From positions 1 through 9,401 of the forward strand of contig JBGTGG010000407.1 of NCBI GenBank assembly GCA_041746855.1: a stretch of 9,401 bases of DNA. The letters run 5' to 3'. The stretch is from JBGTGG01 sp041746855. Its GTDB lineage: Bacteria > Bacteroidota > Bacteroidia > Cytophagales > Cyclobacteriaceae. This document shows positions 1-8,200 of this stretch, piece by piece (positions within the stretch are counted from its first letter, which is position 1; each line of letters starts with the position of its first letter). The translations under genes and the position numbers were made by a program. The notes under the pieces were generated by a model. That model worked only from the letters and a program-made list of their open reading frames with translations. It ran no database searches and had not been told where the DNA came from.

Positions 1-31
1 TTTCGAGGGAAAGATATTTTCCGTACCTTTG
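1..31 (+). promoter_or_regulatory. Probable clpX promoter, Bacteroidota -33/-7 type
   Basis: TACCTTTG at 24-31 matches the Bacteroidota -7 consensus TAnnTTTG exactly. TTTC at 1-4, 19 nt upstream, is one base off the TTTG -33 element. Transcription would begin near 36-40, giving a leader of roughly 25-30 nt before the ATG at 65. A short inverted repeat, GGAAA-N5-TTTCC (8-22), lies between the two elements and may be chance. The window edge cuts off anything further upstream. The promoter suggests that clpX can be transcribed independently of whatever precedes it. Confidence 0.5.
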
Positions 32-64
32 CAATTGGGCAAAATCAAATAATTGGAAAAGATA

Positions 65-1297
65 ATGGCTGAAGTAACCTGCTCCTTTTGTGGTAGAAAT
101 AAGAAGGATGTAGACCTGATGATCTCAGGGATCCATGCGCATATTTGTGATAAGTGTGTGACGCAAGCCAACCAAATCCTTTCCGAAGAAAAGAAGAGCA
201 AACAGGAGCCTGGCGCATCCCCAAATTTCAAACTGATCAAACCTAAAGAAATCAAGAAGTTTCTGGATGAGTATGTGATTGGTCAAGATGAGGCCAAGAA
301 AATAATTTCTGTTGCCGTTTACAATCACTTCAAGCGCCTGACACAACGCGCCCCCGATAATGATGTGACGATTGAAAAATCAAATATCATTATGGTTGGT
401 GAAACCGGTACAGGGAAAACCTACCTGGCGCGTACACTTGCCAAGTTATTGCAAGTTCCTTTTTGTATAGCAGACGCCACCGTACTTACGGAGGCTGGAT
501 ATGTAGGCGAAGATGTGGAAAGCATATTAACGCGCTTGCTCCAGGCTGCAGATTATAATGTAGAAGCAGCAGAAAGAGGAATCGTTTATATTGATGAGAT
601 TGATAAAATTGCCCGCAAATCGGATAACCCCTCAATCACACGTGATGTAAGTGGGGAAGGTGTTCAACAAGCATTATTGAAATTGCTGGAAGGAACTTCT
701 GTTAACGTTCCCCCGCAAGGAGGACGTAAGCATCCTGACCAGAAAATGATTTCAGTTAACACCGAAAATATTCTATTTATATGCGGTGGTGCTTTTGAAG
801 GCATTTCAAGGATTATTGGAAATAGATTAAACACCCGACCATTGGGTTTTGCTTCAGCACAGGATGGTAGCGCTTCTGCGCTTGATAAAGACAACCTGCT
901 GCGCTATGTAACTGCGCAAGACTTAAAGAATTTTGGATTGATTCCTGAATTGATTGGTCGTCTTCCTGTCGTTTCATTTCTAAATCCATTAGATCATACC
1001 GCGCTAAAGCAAATTCTTACTGATCCAAAAAATGCGCTTGTCAAGCAATACAAGAAATTGTTTGAGATGGAAGATGTGGAATTAGAGTTTAAAGATGGCG
1101 CATTGGATTTTATCGTAGAGAAAGCTCTTGAGTTCAAACTTGGTGCGCGGGGCCTTCGTGGTATTTGTGAAACCATTGTGAATGATGCCATGTTCGAAAT
1201 GCCCAGCGAAAAAAATACCGAGCGACTAGTTATTAATCGGGCATACGCGGAAGAGAAATTTAGTAAGTCGCATTTCAGTAAACTGAAAGTAGCTTAA
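65..1297 (+). CDS. clpX: ATP-dependent Clp protease ATP-binding subunit ClpX
   Basis: This is a cytoplasmic AAA+ unfoldase that recognises tagged or damaged proteins and threads them into the ClpP peptidase. At 410 aa it is full length for the family. The ATG at 65 is preferred over an in-frame TTG at 53 because the family N-terminus (MAEVTCSFCG) begins there. Visible parts, numbered from that Met: a four-cysteine zinc-binding domain (C6, C9, C28, C31); Walker A GETGTGKT at 112-119; pore loop GYVG at 145-148; Walker B/DExD-like IDEID near 176-180; RKH pore loop at 221-223; the ClpP-docking loop as LGF at 260-262 (IGF in E. coli); arginine finger near R299 in the GRLP motif; sensor 2 in GARGLR near R362. 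The Walker A has Glu where many ClpX have Pro; the Lys and Thr that act on ATP are intact. No clpP is visible; only 64 nt precede the gene. The stop overlaps that of the convergent lpxB. Identification is secure. Confidence 0.97.
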   Translation: MAEVTCSFCGRNKKDVDLMISGIHAHICDKCVTQANQILSEEKKSKQEPGASPNFKLIKPKEIKKFLDEYVIGQDEAKKIISVAVYNHFKRLTQRAPDNDVTIEKSNIIMVGETGTGKTYLARTLAKLLQVPFCIADATVLTEAGYVGEDVESILTRLLQAADYNVEAAERGIVYIDEIDKIARKSDNPSITRDVSGEGVQQALLKLLEGTSVNVPPQGGRKHPDQKMISVNTENILFICGGAFEGISRIIGNRLNTRPLGFASAQDGSASALDKDNLLRYVTAQDLKNFGLIPELIGRLPVVSFLNPLDHTALKQILTDPKNALVKQYKKLFEMEDVELEFKDGALDFIVEKALEFKLGARGLRGICETIVNDAMFEMPSEKNTERLVINRAYAEEKFSKSHFSKLKVA

Positions 1298-2412
1298 CTT
1301 TCCTTTCGCAGATACTTCAGCATTAATTCAGCAGTGTTTTCAGAAGCAGAACCTCCTGCATCTAACGTGTTGTATACATTTTCGTATTCTGAAAGAATCC
1401 GTGATCGGTTTTCTGGATTGATTAGTTGATCTAACTCACTTGTAATCCTTTCAACATTAACATCCTTTTGGATGAGTTCCTTTACTACTTCTTTATCGGC
1501 AATTAAGTTTACTAACGAGATGAAGGGAACACGAATAACAAGTTTGGCCAGAAAATAAGAGATTGGAGTTGTTTTATAAACTACCACTTGCGGAACTCTA
1601 AATAATGCAGTTTCCAAGGTTGCCGTTCCTGAGGTTACAATTGCTGCTGATGCAATCCCGAGTAAATTGTATTGCTCATCATTCACAAAACTTACATTCG
1701 GAGTATTCTCGAACGAAGCATACGCTGCTGTTTTCATATTATTCACCTTCGCCACAATAAAATGATAGTGTACATTTCTATTGGCCACTTCATTTAATAT
1801 TGGAATCATCATCATTAATTCCTGCTGTCGACTTCCTGGTAGCAGGGCAATTATCGTTTTGTCTTTTGGAATGCTGTGCCTTTCAAGGAAAGAGGGATCG
1901 GTTTCGTGCTTTCGAATGGCATCCAATACCGGATTCCCAACATAGTCCACATCCCAATTGTACTTTTTATAAAAGTCAACTTCAAAAGGAAGAATCACGA
2001 ACATCTTGGTGACATTCTTTTTTAGCATGAGCGCTCTTCGTTGTCGCCATGCCCATACTTTGGGGGAAATATAATAATAGACTTTCCGCTTAGTTTCAGT
2101 GGCGAACTTGGCTACTCTGCGATTGAAACCTGCGTAATCAATCAGAATGATAACATCAGGATTAAATGATTTGATGTCTTCCTTGCACTTTTTTAAGTAT
2201 CCAGTTATCGTCCATAAGTTGGATACGACTTCTACAAACCCCATGAATGCCATTTGATTATAATGGATCATAATTTCCACACCAGCGTTGGCCATCTCAT
2301 CGCCACCGAAGCCCCGAAAAACAGCCTTGGGATCTCGTTTTAAAATAGAACGAACAAGGTTGCCACCATGTAGATCACCGGAGCGCTCACCTGCTATAAT
2401 GTAATATCGCAC
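1294..2412 (-). CDS. lpxB: Lipid-A-disaccharide synthase LpxB
   Basis: A GT19 glycosyltransferase that joins UDP-2,3-diacylglucosamine and lipid X (2,3-diacylglucosamine 1-phosphate) to form the lipid A disaccharide, at the cytoplasmic face of the inner membrane. The 372 aa length is normal. Seen in order: GERSGDLHG at 8-16, the GxGGxxM motif at 35-40, IDYAGFN at 91-97, ISPKVWAW at 115-122, VGNPVLD at 158-164, LPGSRQQEL at 191-199 (its Arg corresponds to a UDP-contacting residue of the family), SGTATLE at 261-267 and SLVNLIADKEVV at 299-310. The 91-97 segment has Ala-Gly where proteobacterial enzymes read Pro-Asp; I believe Gly there is common in Bacteroidota, from memory only. The start is GTG at 2412, chosen because the family N-terminus (xxYYIIAGExSGD) begins there; no in-frame ATG or clear ribosome binding site lies in the short gap. 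It is probably cotranscribed with the PTPS-family gene 15 nt upstream. Confidence 0.96.
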   Translation of the reverse strand: MRYYIIAGERSGDLHGGNLVRSILKRDPKAVFRGFGGDEMANAGVEIMIHYNQMAFMGFVEVVSNLWTITGYLKKCKEDIKSFNPDVIILIDYAGFNRRVAKFATETKRKVYYYISPKVWAWRQRRALMLKKNVTKMFVILPFEVDFYKKYNWDVDYVGNPVLDAIRKHETDPSFLERHSIPKDKTIIALLPGSRQQELMMMIPILNEVANRNVHYHFIVAKVNNMKTAAYASFENTPNVSFVNDEQYNLLGIASAAIVTSGTATLETALFRVPQVVVYKTTPISYFLAKLVIRVPFISLVNLIADKEVVKELIQKDVNVERITSELDQLINPENRSRILSEYENVYNTLDAGGSASENTAELMLKYLRKES

Positions 2413-2427
2413 AAGACGAAGATGGTG

Positions 2428-2847
2428 TTATTCACCGAAATATTCAACATAATTGCGCGGGGTTTCATAAAGCCGAATAGAATGAAGTTTCCCTCGGGTG
2501 GTTACGGAAGGAAGATGCTTGTCTAAAACCTTCCAGATTTCGACAATTAAATTTTCACAACTGGCCATTTTCCCGGCCATAAAATCAACATCCAGATTAA
2601 TATTTTTGTGATCAAGCTTTTCAATTACCTCGGCACGAATCATCGTGCTTAATTTTTTAAGGTCCGCTACAAACCCTGTCTCCGGATCAGGTATCCCTTT
2701 GATCGTAACAATCAGCTCAAAATTATGACCATGCCAGTTGGCATTAGCGCATGGCCCAAAAACTTCACTATTTTTTTCTTTACTCCATTGGTCGTTATAG
2801 AGCTTATGCGCTGCGTTGAAATGTTCTTTGCGGGAGATGTAGAGCAT
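2428..2847 (-). CDS. queD: 6-pyruvoyl-tetrahydropterin synthase / 6-carboxytetrahydropterin synthase (QueD) family
   Basis: A 139-aa T-fold enzyme that acts on 7,8-dihydroneopterin triphosphate. QueD makes 6-carboxytetrahydropterin for queuosine; PTPS makes 6-pyruvoyl-tetrahydropterin for tetrahydrobiopterin. The three zinc-binding histidines are visible (H14, and H39 and H41 in WHGHNF), as are catalytic Cys33, the LDHKNIN segment with D79 and H80, and Glu128 in the YETP segment that anchors the pterin. Cys33 lies five residues before the HGH (C-x5-HGH), a spacing I associate with PTPS-type members; classical QueD has C-x3-HGH. The usual PTxEN segment reads ASCEN at 95-99. The family is certain, but the exact reaction, and so the symbol queD, is not. 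The gene starts at ATG 2847 and leads a probable operon with lpxB, with no obvious biochemical link between them. No other queuosine or pterin genes are in view. Confidence 0.88.
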   Translation of the reverse strand: MLYISRKEHFNAAHKLYNDQWSKEKNSEVFGPCANANWHGHNFELIVTIKGIPDPETGFVADLKKLSTMIRAEVIEKLDHKNINLDVDFMAGKMASCENLIVEIWKVLDKHLPSVTTRGKLHSIRLYETPRNYVEYFGE

Positions 2848-2858
2848 TTATAAAGAGG

Positions 2859-2875
2859 TGTGATTGATACTCACA
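2859..2875 (-). promoter_or_regulatory. TGTGA-N7-TCACA inverted repeat upstream of queD
   Basis: Read on the - strand, a perfect 5+5 inverted repeat with a 7-nt spacer lies 11 nt upstream of the queD ATG. It overlaps by two bases a weak -7-like sequence, TAATATTG (2874-2881), which is one mismatch from TAnnTTTG; no -33 element is apparent. If that promoter is real, the repeat would cover the transcription start, a position expected of a repressor operator. The half sites resemble CRP/FNR-family half sites, but the classical CRP spacer is 6, not 7. It may be chance. Confidence 0.25.
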
Positions 2876-2895
2876 ATATTAACTGAGATTTATTT

Positions 2896-2926
2896 AAAAA
2901 AGAAGCCACCTTTTTCGGGTGGCTTC
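2896..2926 (-). terminator. Rho-independent terminator of the susC-susD-lipoprotein operon
   Basis: On the - strand a perfect 9-bp stem (GAAGCCACC at 2926-2918 pairing with GGTGGCTTC at 2910-2902) with a 7-nt loop is followed at once by six Ts (2901-2896). It begins 36 nt past the stop of the lipoprotein gene and precedes the queD-lpxB unit, so it should isolate the two transcription units. Six As on the + strand 5' side suit only - strand termination; no T-run follows the stem on the + strand. Confidence 0.93.
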
Positions 2927-2962
2927 CTAGGAACTCGTCTAAAACTAGATAGATTTTATTTG

Positions 2963-3697
2963 CTAAGGGACGATGAATTCAAAACTATAAGAATCACCAA
3001 AATCGCCAGTGGTCCCACCTAAAACAGTTCCATCAGAGAGCTTAAGTGTGAAGGAACCATCAGCAGGAAAACTTAATCCATCCCCGAAATCATCATAGAC
3101 AGTCAACGTATAATCACCAGGAACAATACAGAATTTCTCAATAGCGCTAGCTAGTCCATCTGAGTACTTGCCCAGCGCAGCTGACTTAATTGTAACGCCA
3201 TTACTATTTTTAATCTCCCACGAAATTTCACTAGCATAACCATCGAATGCAAACTCCAAAATAACATTAGGATCTAAACAAAGTCCGCTAATATTGACTC
3301 TAATACCCGGGCCTGCAATCATGGAGCCTATTGGTTCAACTTTCAGTAAAAGGAATGCATCGATGAACGATGCATCAATAGTTGCGTCTACAGTAAATGT
3401 ACCAACATTGGTATTAGCTGGAATAACAACACTTGCTGGTATCGTATAATTTGCGGGGTTTACTGTAGATGAAGGATCTACCACCAACGAAAACGTTCTG
3501 TCAGAACCTGTTTTCGTTGTAGTGTATACTTTGACTTCAACACTTTTTGTACCAGGCATGGGAACTGCAAGTCCTGCTGTAGCCCCCTGAAAAGATATAT
3601 AATCCGCTCTTTCCAGTTCCTCCGTACAAGCAGTAATAACCAAAGCAGCTACTACAAACAAGGTAATAATTTTAATATACTTTATCATACTTAGCAT
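2963..3697 (-). CDS. SusCD-linked surface lipoprotein of unknown ligand (SusE/F-like position)
   Basis: A 244-aa predicted lipoprotein with a hydrophobic signal sequence and lipobox ITAC ending at Cys24. The residues after the cysteine (TEELE) are acidic, as in the Bacteroidota signal that sends lipoproteins to the cell surface. Residues about 33-123 form a β-rich segment (DYISFQG, then TFSLVVDPSSTVNPANYTIP, then VVIPANTNVGTFTV) resembling the Calx-beta/DUF1735/DUF4843-like first domain of SusD-linked lipoproteins. Residues about 147-244 form a second domain with SWEIKNSNG, GDYTLTVYDDFGDGLSF and a Gly/Asp-rich end, like the DSYGDGI-type β-domains on secreted Bacteroidota proteins. C140 and C190 could pair. 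It follows susD by 13 nt and is last in the operon, before a terminator. ATG 3697 and ATG 3688 are both possible starts; either leaves a good signal peptide. A ligand-binding accessory is likely by position; no enzymatic motif is seen. Confidence 0.85.
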   Translation of the reverse strand: MLSMIKYIKIITLFVVAALVITACTEELERADYISFQGATAGLAVPMPGTKSVEVKVYTTTKTGSDRTFSLVVDPSSTVNPANYTIPASVVIPANTNVGTFTVDATIDASFIDAFLLLKVEPIGSMIAGPGIRVNISGLCLDPNVILEFAFDGYASEISWEIKNSNGVTIKSAALGKYSDGLASAIEKFCIVPGDYTLTVYDDFGDGLSFPADGSFTLKLSDGTVLGGTTGDFGDSYSFEFIVP

Positions 3698-3710
3698 CTT
3701 TTAAAGTTAA

Positions 3711-5219
3711 TTACTTGTTACCCTCGCTGAGAAGAGGATTGTTTTGAATTTCGTTCTGAGGTATACTGTAAGTCAGTCTCGGATCATCATAGGGTAGTGT
3801 GATGTTCGGTGAGAACACCCAATTAGACCCGCGCACCATGTCGAATTTGTTGCGTTTCATAGCCAAGTATGTTTTTCCTTCACCCCAAAGCTCAATTCGG
3901 GTCTGCAAATAAATTTCTTGCTGCAGGGCATTACTGCTCAACCCATCAATGTATGATGTATCTGGAATACGAGCCGCTAGCAATTCCTTGAGGCGTGTAC
4001 GGGCTGTACCTTCATCGCCACTACGGGCAGCTACTTCAGCACATAGTAAATACACTTCGTCTATCCTCATATAAATATAATCGGTAAGAATAAAGCGCTG
4101 CTGGGCTTGTACCCTGGCTGGATCAAAGAATTTTCTAAACGGGATCAAATTAAAAGTACCCGCACCCGCATTGAATTGTGTCTTTCTGATATCATCAGCA
4201 GGAATCTGTGCATAGAGGGCGTTGTCAATTGCTTTCACATCACCAAAAGCTGCATAGCTGTAAGTATAGTAATCGATTTGTCCCCACCAGGAAATCAAGT
4301 TCAAACCTTGATCCGAAGTCAAATCCATACCCCACATCCAACTTGGAGTACTCAAATTGTTAAACCCACTTCCAACACCTGGGTGAGCAAGTTGTTCGGT
4401 AGTAGTCAAAGGAAAGCCTGCTGTATTAATTACCTCGTTGGTCATATCTTTAGCACGCTGCAAGTCGTTGCCTTGAGCTCTGTAGGCCAGAGCATACGCT
4501 AAAATTACTTTAGCAATATTGGCATCTACCTCTGTTTTTGAAGGGCGAACATAGCCGTCCATCAAGGTAATCCCCTCTTCCAAATCTTTGACAATCAAAT
4601 CAAACACATCAGCAGTAGAGCTCTTCGCCTGGTTTTGCTGTAGTGTATTGGTGTAGATGGGCAATATTTCTTGTGTTGCATCATACTCTATCGAGAACAA
4701 CTGTGTAAGATAAAAATACGAGTGAGCGCGCATAGTTTTTGCCTGACCCATTACATACTTATTCTCTGCCAATTCAGGAGTAACATCTTGTCCACCCAAT
4801 CCATCAATAACGGTATTTGCCGAACGAATGATACGATAGTAATAGCGCCACGGTTGATAGTGGAGACCCGTTGATGTGAAATCGTTCATCAACGTAAGCT
4901 GAGTAATGTCACGATACCATCCATATGTATTTACGGAAAGCGCCATATTACCGCTGAGCATATCCAGTTCAATGTCATATCCCTTTTGGCCAAAATCATC
5001 ATGTCCAGTTGTACCTCCGGTTCCGGTTTGATACATTAAGCTATAGATACCTGCCATACTACCCGCTATTACTTCGGGGTTTAAAGCAGCAGCCTCAGAT
5101 ACCTGAGCTTGGGTAAGAAATTGTGTCGGTTCCTTCTCAAGGAAGTCATCGCCACAACTTACCGCAAACAATGTCAGTAAAGACATTGCCGTATATTTAA
5201 TAATGCTTTTCATATTCAT
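3711..5219 (-). CDS. SusD/RagB family nutrient-binding outer-membrane lipoprotein
   Basis: The surface lid of a SusCD importer, which captures the substrate and closes over the SusC channel. It has 502 aa, normal for the family. A signal peptide leads to lipobox AVSC with Cys22, followed by GDDFLEKEP, the usual acidic surface-export signature. The helical SusD fold is visible in segments such as WRYYYRIIRSANTVIDGL (124-141), GQAKTMRAHSYFYLTQLF (158-175), a second TPR-like region around 232-265, YIYMRIDEVYLLCAEVAARSG (381-401) and the C-terminal RIELWGEGKTYLAMKRNKF (441-459) ending in YSIPQNEIQNNPLL. An aromatic-rich stretch (294-322, WMWG...SWWGQIDYYTY) could contribute to ligand binding. The gene starts 15 nt after the susC stop; ATG 5219 and ATG 5213 are both possible. 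The substrate cannot be read from the sequence: no degradative enzyme lies beside it. Confidence 0.95.
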   Translation of the reverse strand: MNMKSIIKYTAMSLLTLFAVSCGDDFLEKEPTQFLTQAQVSEAAALNPEVIAGSMAGIYSLMYQTGTGGTTGHDDFGQKGYDIELDMLSGNMALSVNTYGWYRDITQLTLMNDFTSTGLHYQPWRYYYRIIRSANTVIDGLGGQDVTPELAENKYVMGQAKTMRAHSYFYLTQLFSIEYDATQEILPIYTNTLQQNQAKSSTADVFDLIVKDLEEGITLMDGYVRPSKTEVDANIAKVILAYALAYRAQGNDLQRAKDMTNEVINTAGFPLTTTEQLAHPGVGSGFNNLSTPSWMWGMDLTSDQGLNLISWWGQIDYYTYSYAAFGDVKAIDNALYAQIPADDIRKTQFNAGAGTFNLIPFRKFFDPARVQAQQRFILTDYIYMRIDEVYLLCAEVAARSGDEGTARTRLKELLAARIPDTSYIDGLSSNALQQEIYLQTRIELWGEGKTYLAMKRNKFDMVRGSNWVFSPNITLPYDDPRLTYSIPQNEIQNNPLLSEGNK

Positions 5220-5234
5220 CGATTTTCTTGTTAA

Positions 5235-8200
5235 TTAAAATGTTGCTCTCAAACCAGCAGTAATAGTAGTTAGCGGTGAATACCGATATGTACTAGCAGC
5301 ACCTGATTCACTTGTAGAGGGGTTAAATCCTCTTCTTGCGCTTGCCAAGAAAAGATTATCACCCGACACCCACACATTCACTCCCTTTACAAAGAGGTTG
5401 TTCAATAAGCTTTGAGGAACGGCATATCCAAGTTTCACATTGTTCAACCCTAAGTAGTCATTCCTAACAAGCCAACGCGTTGAGCCAGAGGCAACGTTTA
5501 CATCCAATCCTTCTGTCAAACGAGGAACATCCGTGATATCACCCGGTTGCTGCCATCTGCCATGGATATCTTTGTGCCAGTTGTTGTTGAGTGCCGTAAC
5601 GTTGTTCATTAAACTGGCATATGCCCCGTCATTGGCATAACCACCGATGCTGTAGACGAACTGTACACCAAAGTCAAAGCCTTTGTATCTCGCACTCAAT
5701 CGGAAGCCCCCTCTTAGCTTAGGCATAGCTGATTTGCCTACAAAATTTAAGGTAGCTTCAGAGTATGTTTTGGTAACTGTCCTTTTCAAGTTCAACGCAT
5801 CGGCCTCAGCTTCAGTAAGCCCAGTTGTATACTGAACCATATCGGTAATAGCTTCACCTGCATCCAATACGCCATTGTCATTCAAATCATTATATGATCG
5901 ATACCACATACCTCGGCCATCTGCTGGGTCAACTCCCGCCCATTCGTACATGTAATAATCAAAAATAGAGCGCCCCTTTGCCCAACCATAAGGATTGTTA
6001 GAGGTATCAATAGGTTTAGGCAAACCTGTAGCCGGATCAATAGGCATTGTTTTGATTTCGTTTGTGTTGAATGCACCGTTCACACTAAGATCAAGTTTGA
6101 ACTCACCCTTTTCAAGAATGTGGCCTGTCAAATCAAACTCTAAACCCTTATTCAGCAACACGCCATCGTTCACTTGGATTATGGCAATACCCAATGAAGG
6201 ACCTACCCTGCGATCGAAGATTAGGTTATCGGTTGTCTTATGATAATAATCAACCAAACCTTCAATTCTTCCATTTAACAACTCAAATTCAAGGCCTGCT
6301 TGCCACATTCTTGCTGTTTCCCAGGTAAGATCAGGTTGACCATTGTCTCTTGGAGTAAGGGAGAAATTATCATTTAAATTAGCAATGTCAAATGTATTGA
6401 CGCCAGGATAGAAGCCTACACCTGCCTGATCACCCGTGATACCGTAGCTTCCTTTTACTTTCAGGTGGTTAACAATGTTTGAAGGCACAGCTGAAAAGAA
6501 CGATTCTCTGCTAAGAATCCACGCAGCACCTACAGAACCGAAAGTACCCCATTTGTCATCTACGAAACGAGAAGATCCATCGCGTCTGATCGACCCTGTA
6601 AAGAAGTAGCGTTGATTAAAGTTATAATTTACCTGTGTAAAATAACTTTCTAATGAAGAACCATTTCTATACCCAAAAGGCGGGCTGCTAACGATGATGA
6701 AGTTGTTGAAATCATCTATATCCGGGTGAACCGATTTTCTTTTAGAAGCTCCATTTATTTTAAAGGTATAGTCGTTCGACTCATGAGCGGCCAACACCTC
6801 AACTGCGTGTTCTCCAAAATTCTTGTTGAACCTCAACATTTGAAGGAAGTTTTGTGTCAGGGCTTGAGTAACATTACGATTTAAGGTTCCTCCTGCTGTA
6901 GCTCCACCACCATAGAAAGGACTCGTCATGTTTGTGTTGTTGTTGTCAGCATACTGCACACCATAGCGAGCCTCAAATGTCAGATAATCAGTGAAATCAA
7001 CGTTAAAAGCAACATTACCCACTACCTCATTGCTTGTTGTATTGATTTTTTGAATATGTGCATCGCCAATAGAATTGGTTCCTGTTCCAAAGCTTCTACC
7101 CATTTCACCATAATCATAAACGGATCCACCATAGTATGGATCAGGGATTTTATTGCCAAACTCATCTCTTAAGAATAAAGGATAGACTGAAGGAATGTTG
7201 TCAGCAAACCAGAAGATGCTACCCGAGTCCGAAGACTGTCCATTTCTATTTTGGTCTGACGAATTCAAAGCCACGTTAACTGAAGCTGAAAGCCAGTCGG
7301 TAACCTGATGCTTCAAATTGGTGCGAACATTGAAACGCGTATAGTTTGAGTTAATAATATAACCTACATCGTTCAAATAACCGAATGAAAGGTAATGTTG
7401 GCTCTTATCATTGCCACCCGAAAGGCGCACGTTTGCCTCGTGTCGCTGCGATGATTGAAAACCGTAGTCATTCCAGTTTTCAGGATTATACTTACGGGTA
7501 ACCTCCGAACGAACCTGACCAGTCGCAGGATCAATCAATTGACTGCCATCCGTCACGTTCCACATATTGTAATGTCCGGCAGTTCCAAACGAATTCATCA
7601 ATCGGGTGTTAGCGAACGCAACAGGATCTGCAGCGGGGGTAGCTTGATAAAGACCCCTGTTTCTCATACCTTCCCAGGTAAGTCCAATGTATTCTTCCGG
7701 TGACTTAATAACATCGTAACGGGGTAAACCATTGTAGTTGACACCAGCCTTGTATTCCACATCAATGGTAGATTTACCGCTCGAACCACCTTTTGTGCTA
7801 ATCACAATAACTCCGTTTGAACCACGTGCACCGTAAATAGCAGTAGCCGTAGCATCTTTCAACACAGTATATGATGTGATATCATTAGGGCTGATGGAGT
7901 TCAACGAACTTGTATTTGTTAACGGTACACCATCCACTACATAAAGTGGGTCTCTGTTACCATTAACAGAACCAAAACCACGGATACGAATCGTAGAAAC
8001 GGTACCAGGCTGACCCGAGGTATTGATTACAGTTACACCTGATACCTCACCAGCTAAAGCCTGTGAAATGTTGGTGAATGATTTTGTTTCAATGTTGGCC
8101 GATGTTATGCTTTTTGCACTACCTACAAATGCTTCCTTAGTGGTAACGCCATACCCTACAACCACAACTTCGCTTAATTGTGTTGCATCCGTTGCAAGCG

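Noticed and set aside
8..22. GGAAA-N5-TTTCC dyad inside the clpX promoter
   Set aside because: The stem is only 5 bp in AT-rich DNA, with no T-run after it and no further support as an operator or terminator.
53..64. Upstream TTG start for clpX adding four residues
   Set aside because: ClpX proteins begin at the Met just before the zinc-binding domain, and ATG at 65 fits that and the short leader.
2927..2962. Possible extra element between the lipoprotein stop and the terminator, with CTAG occurring twice
   Set aside because: Two 4-base matches in 36 nt are expected by chance and form no stable structure.
4107..4502. 131-aa open frame on the + strand
   Set aside because: It lies wholly inside the susD-like gene on the opposite strand, has no recognisable domain or signal, and is best explained as a shadow of that gene.
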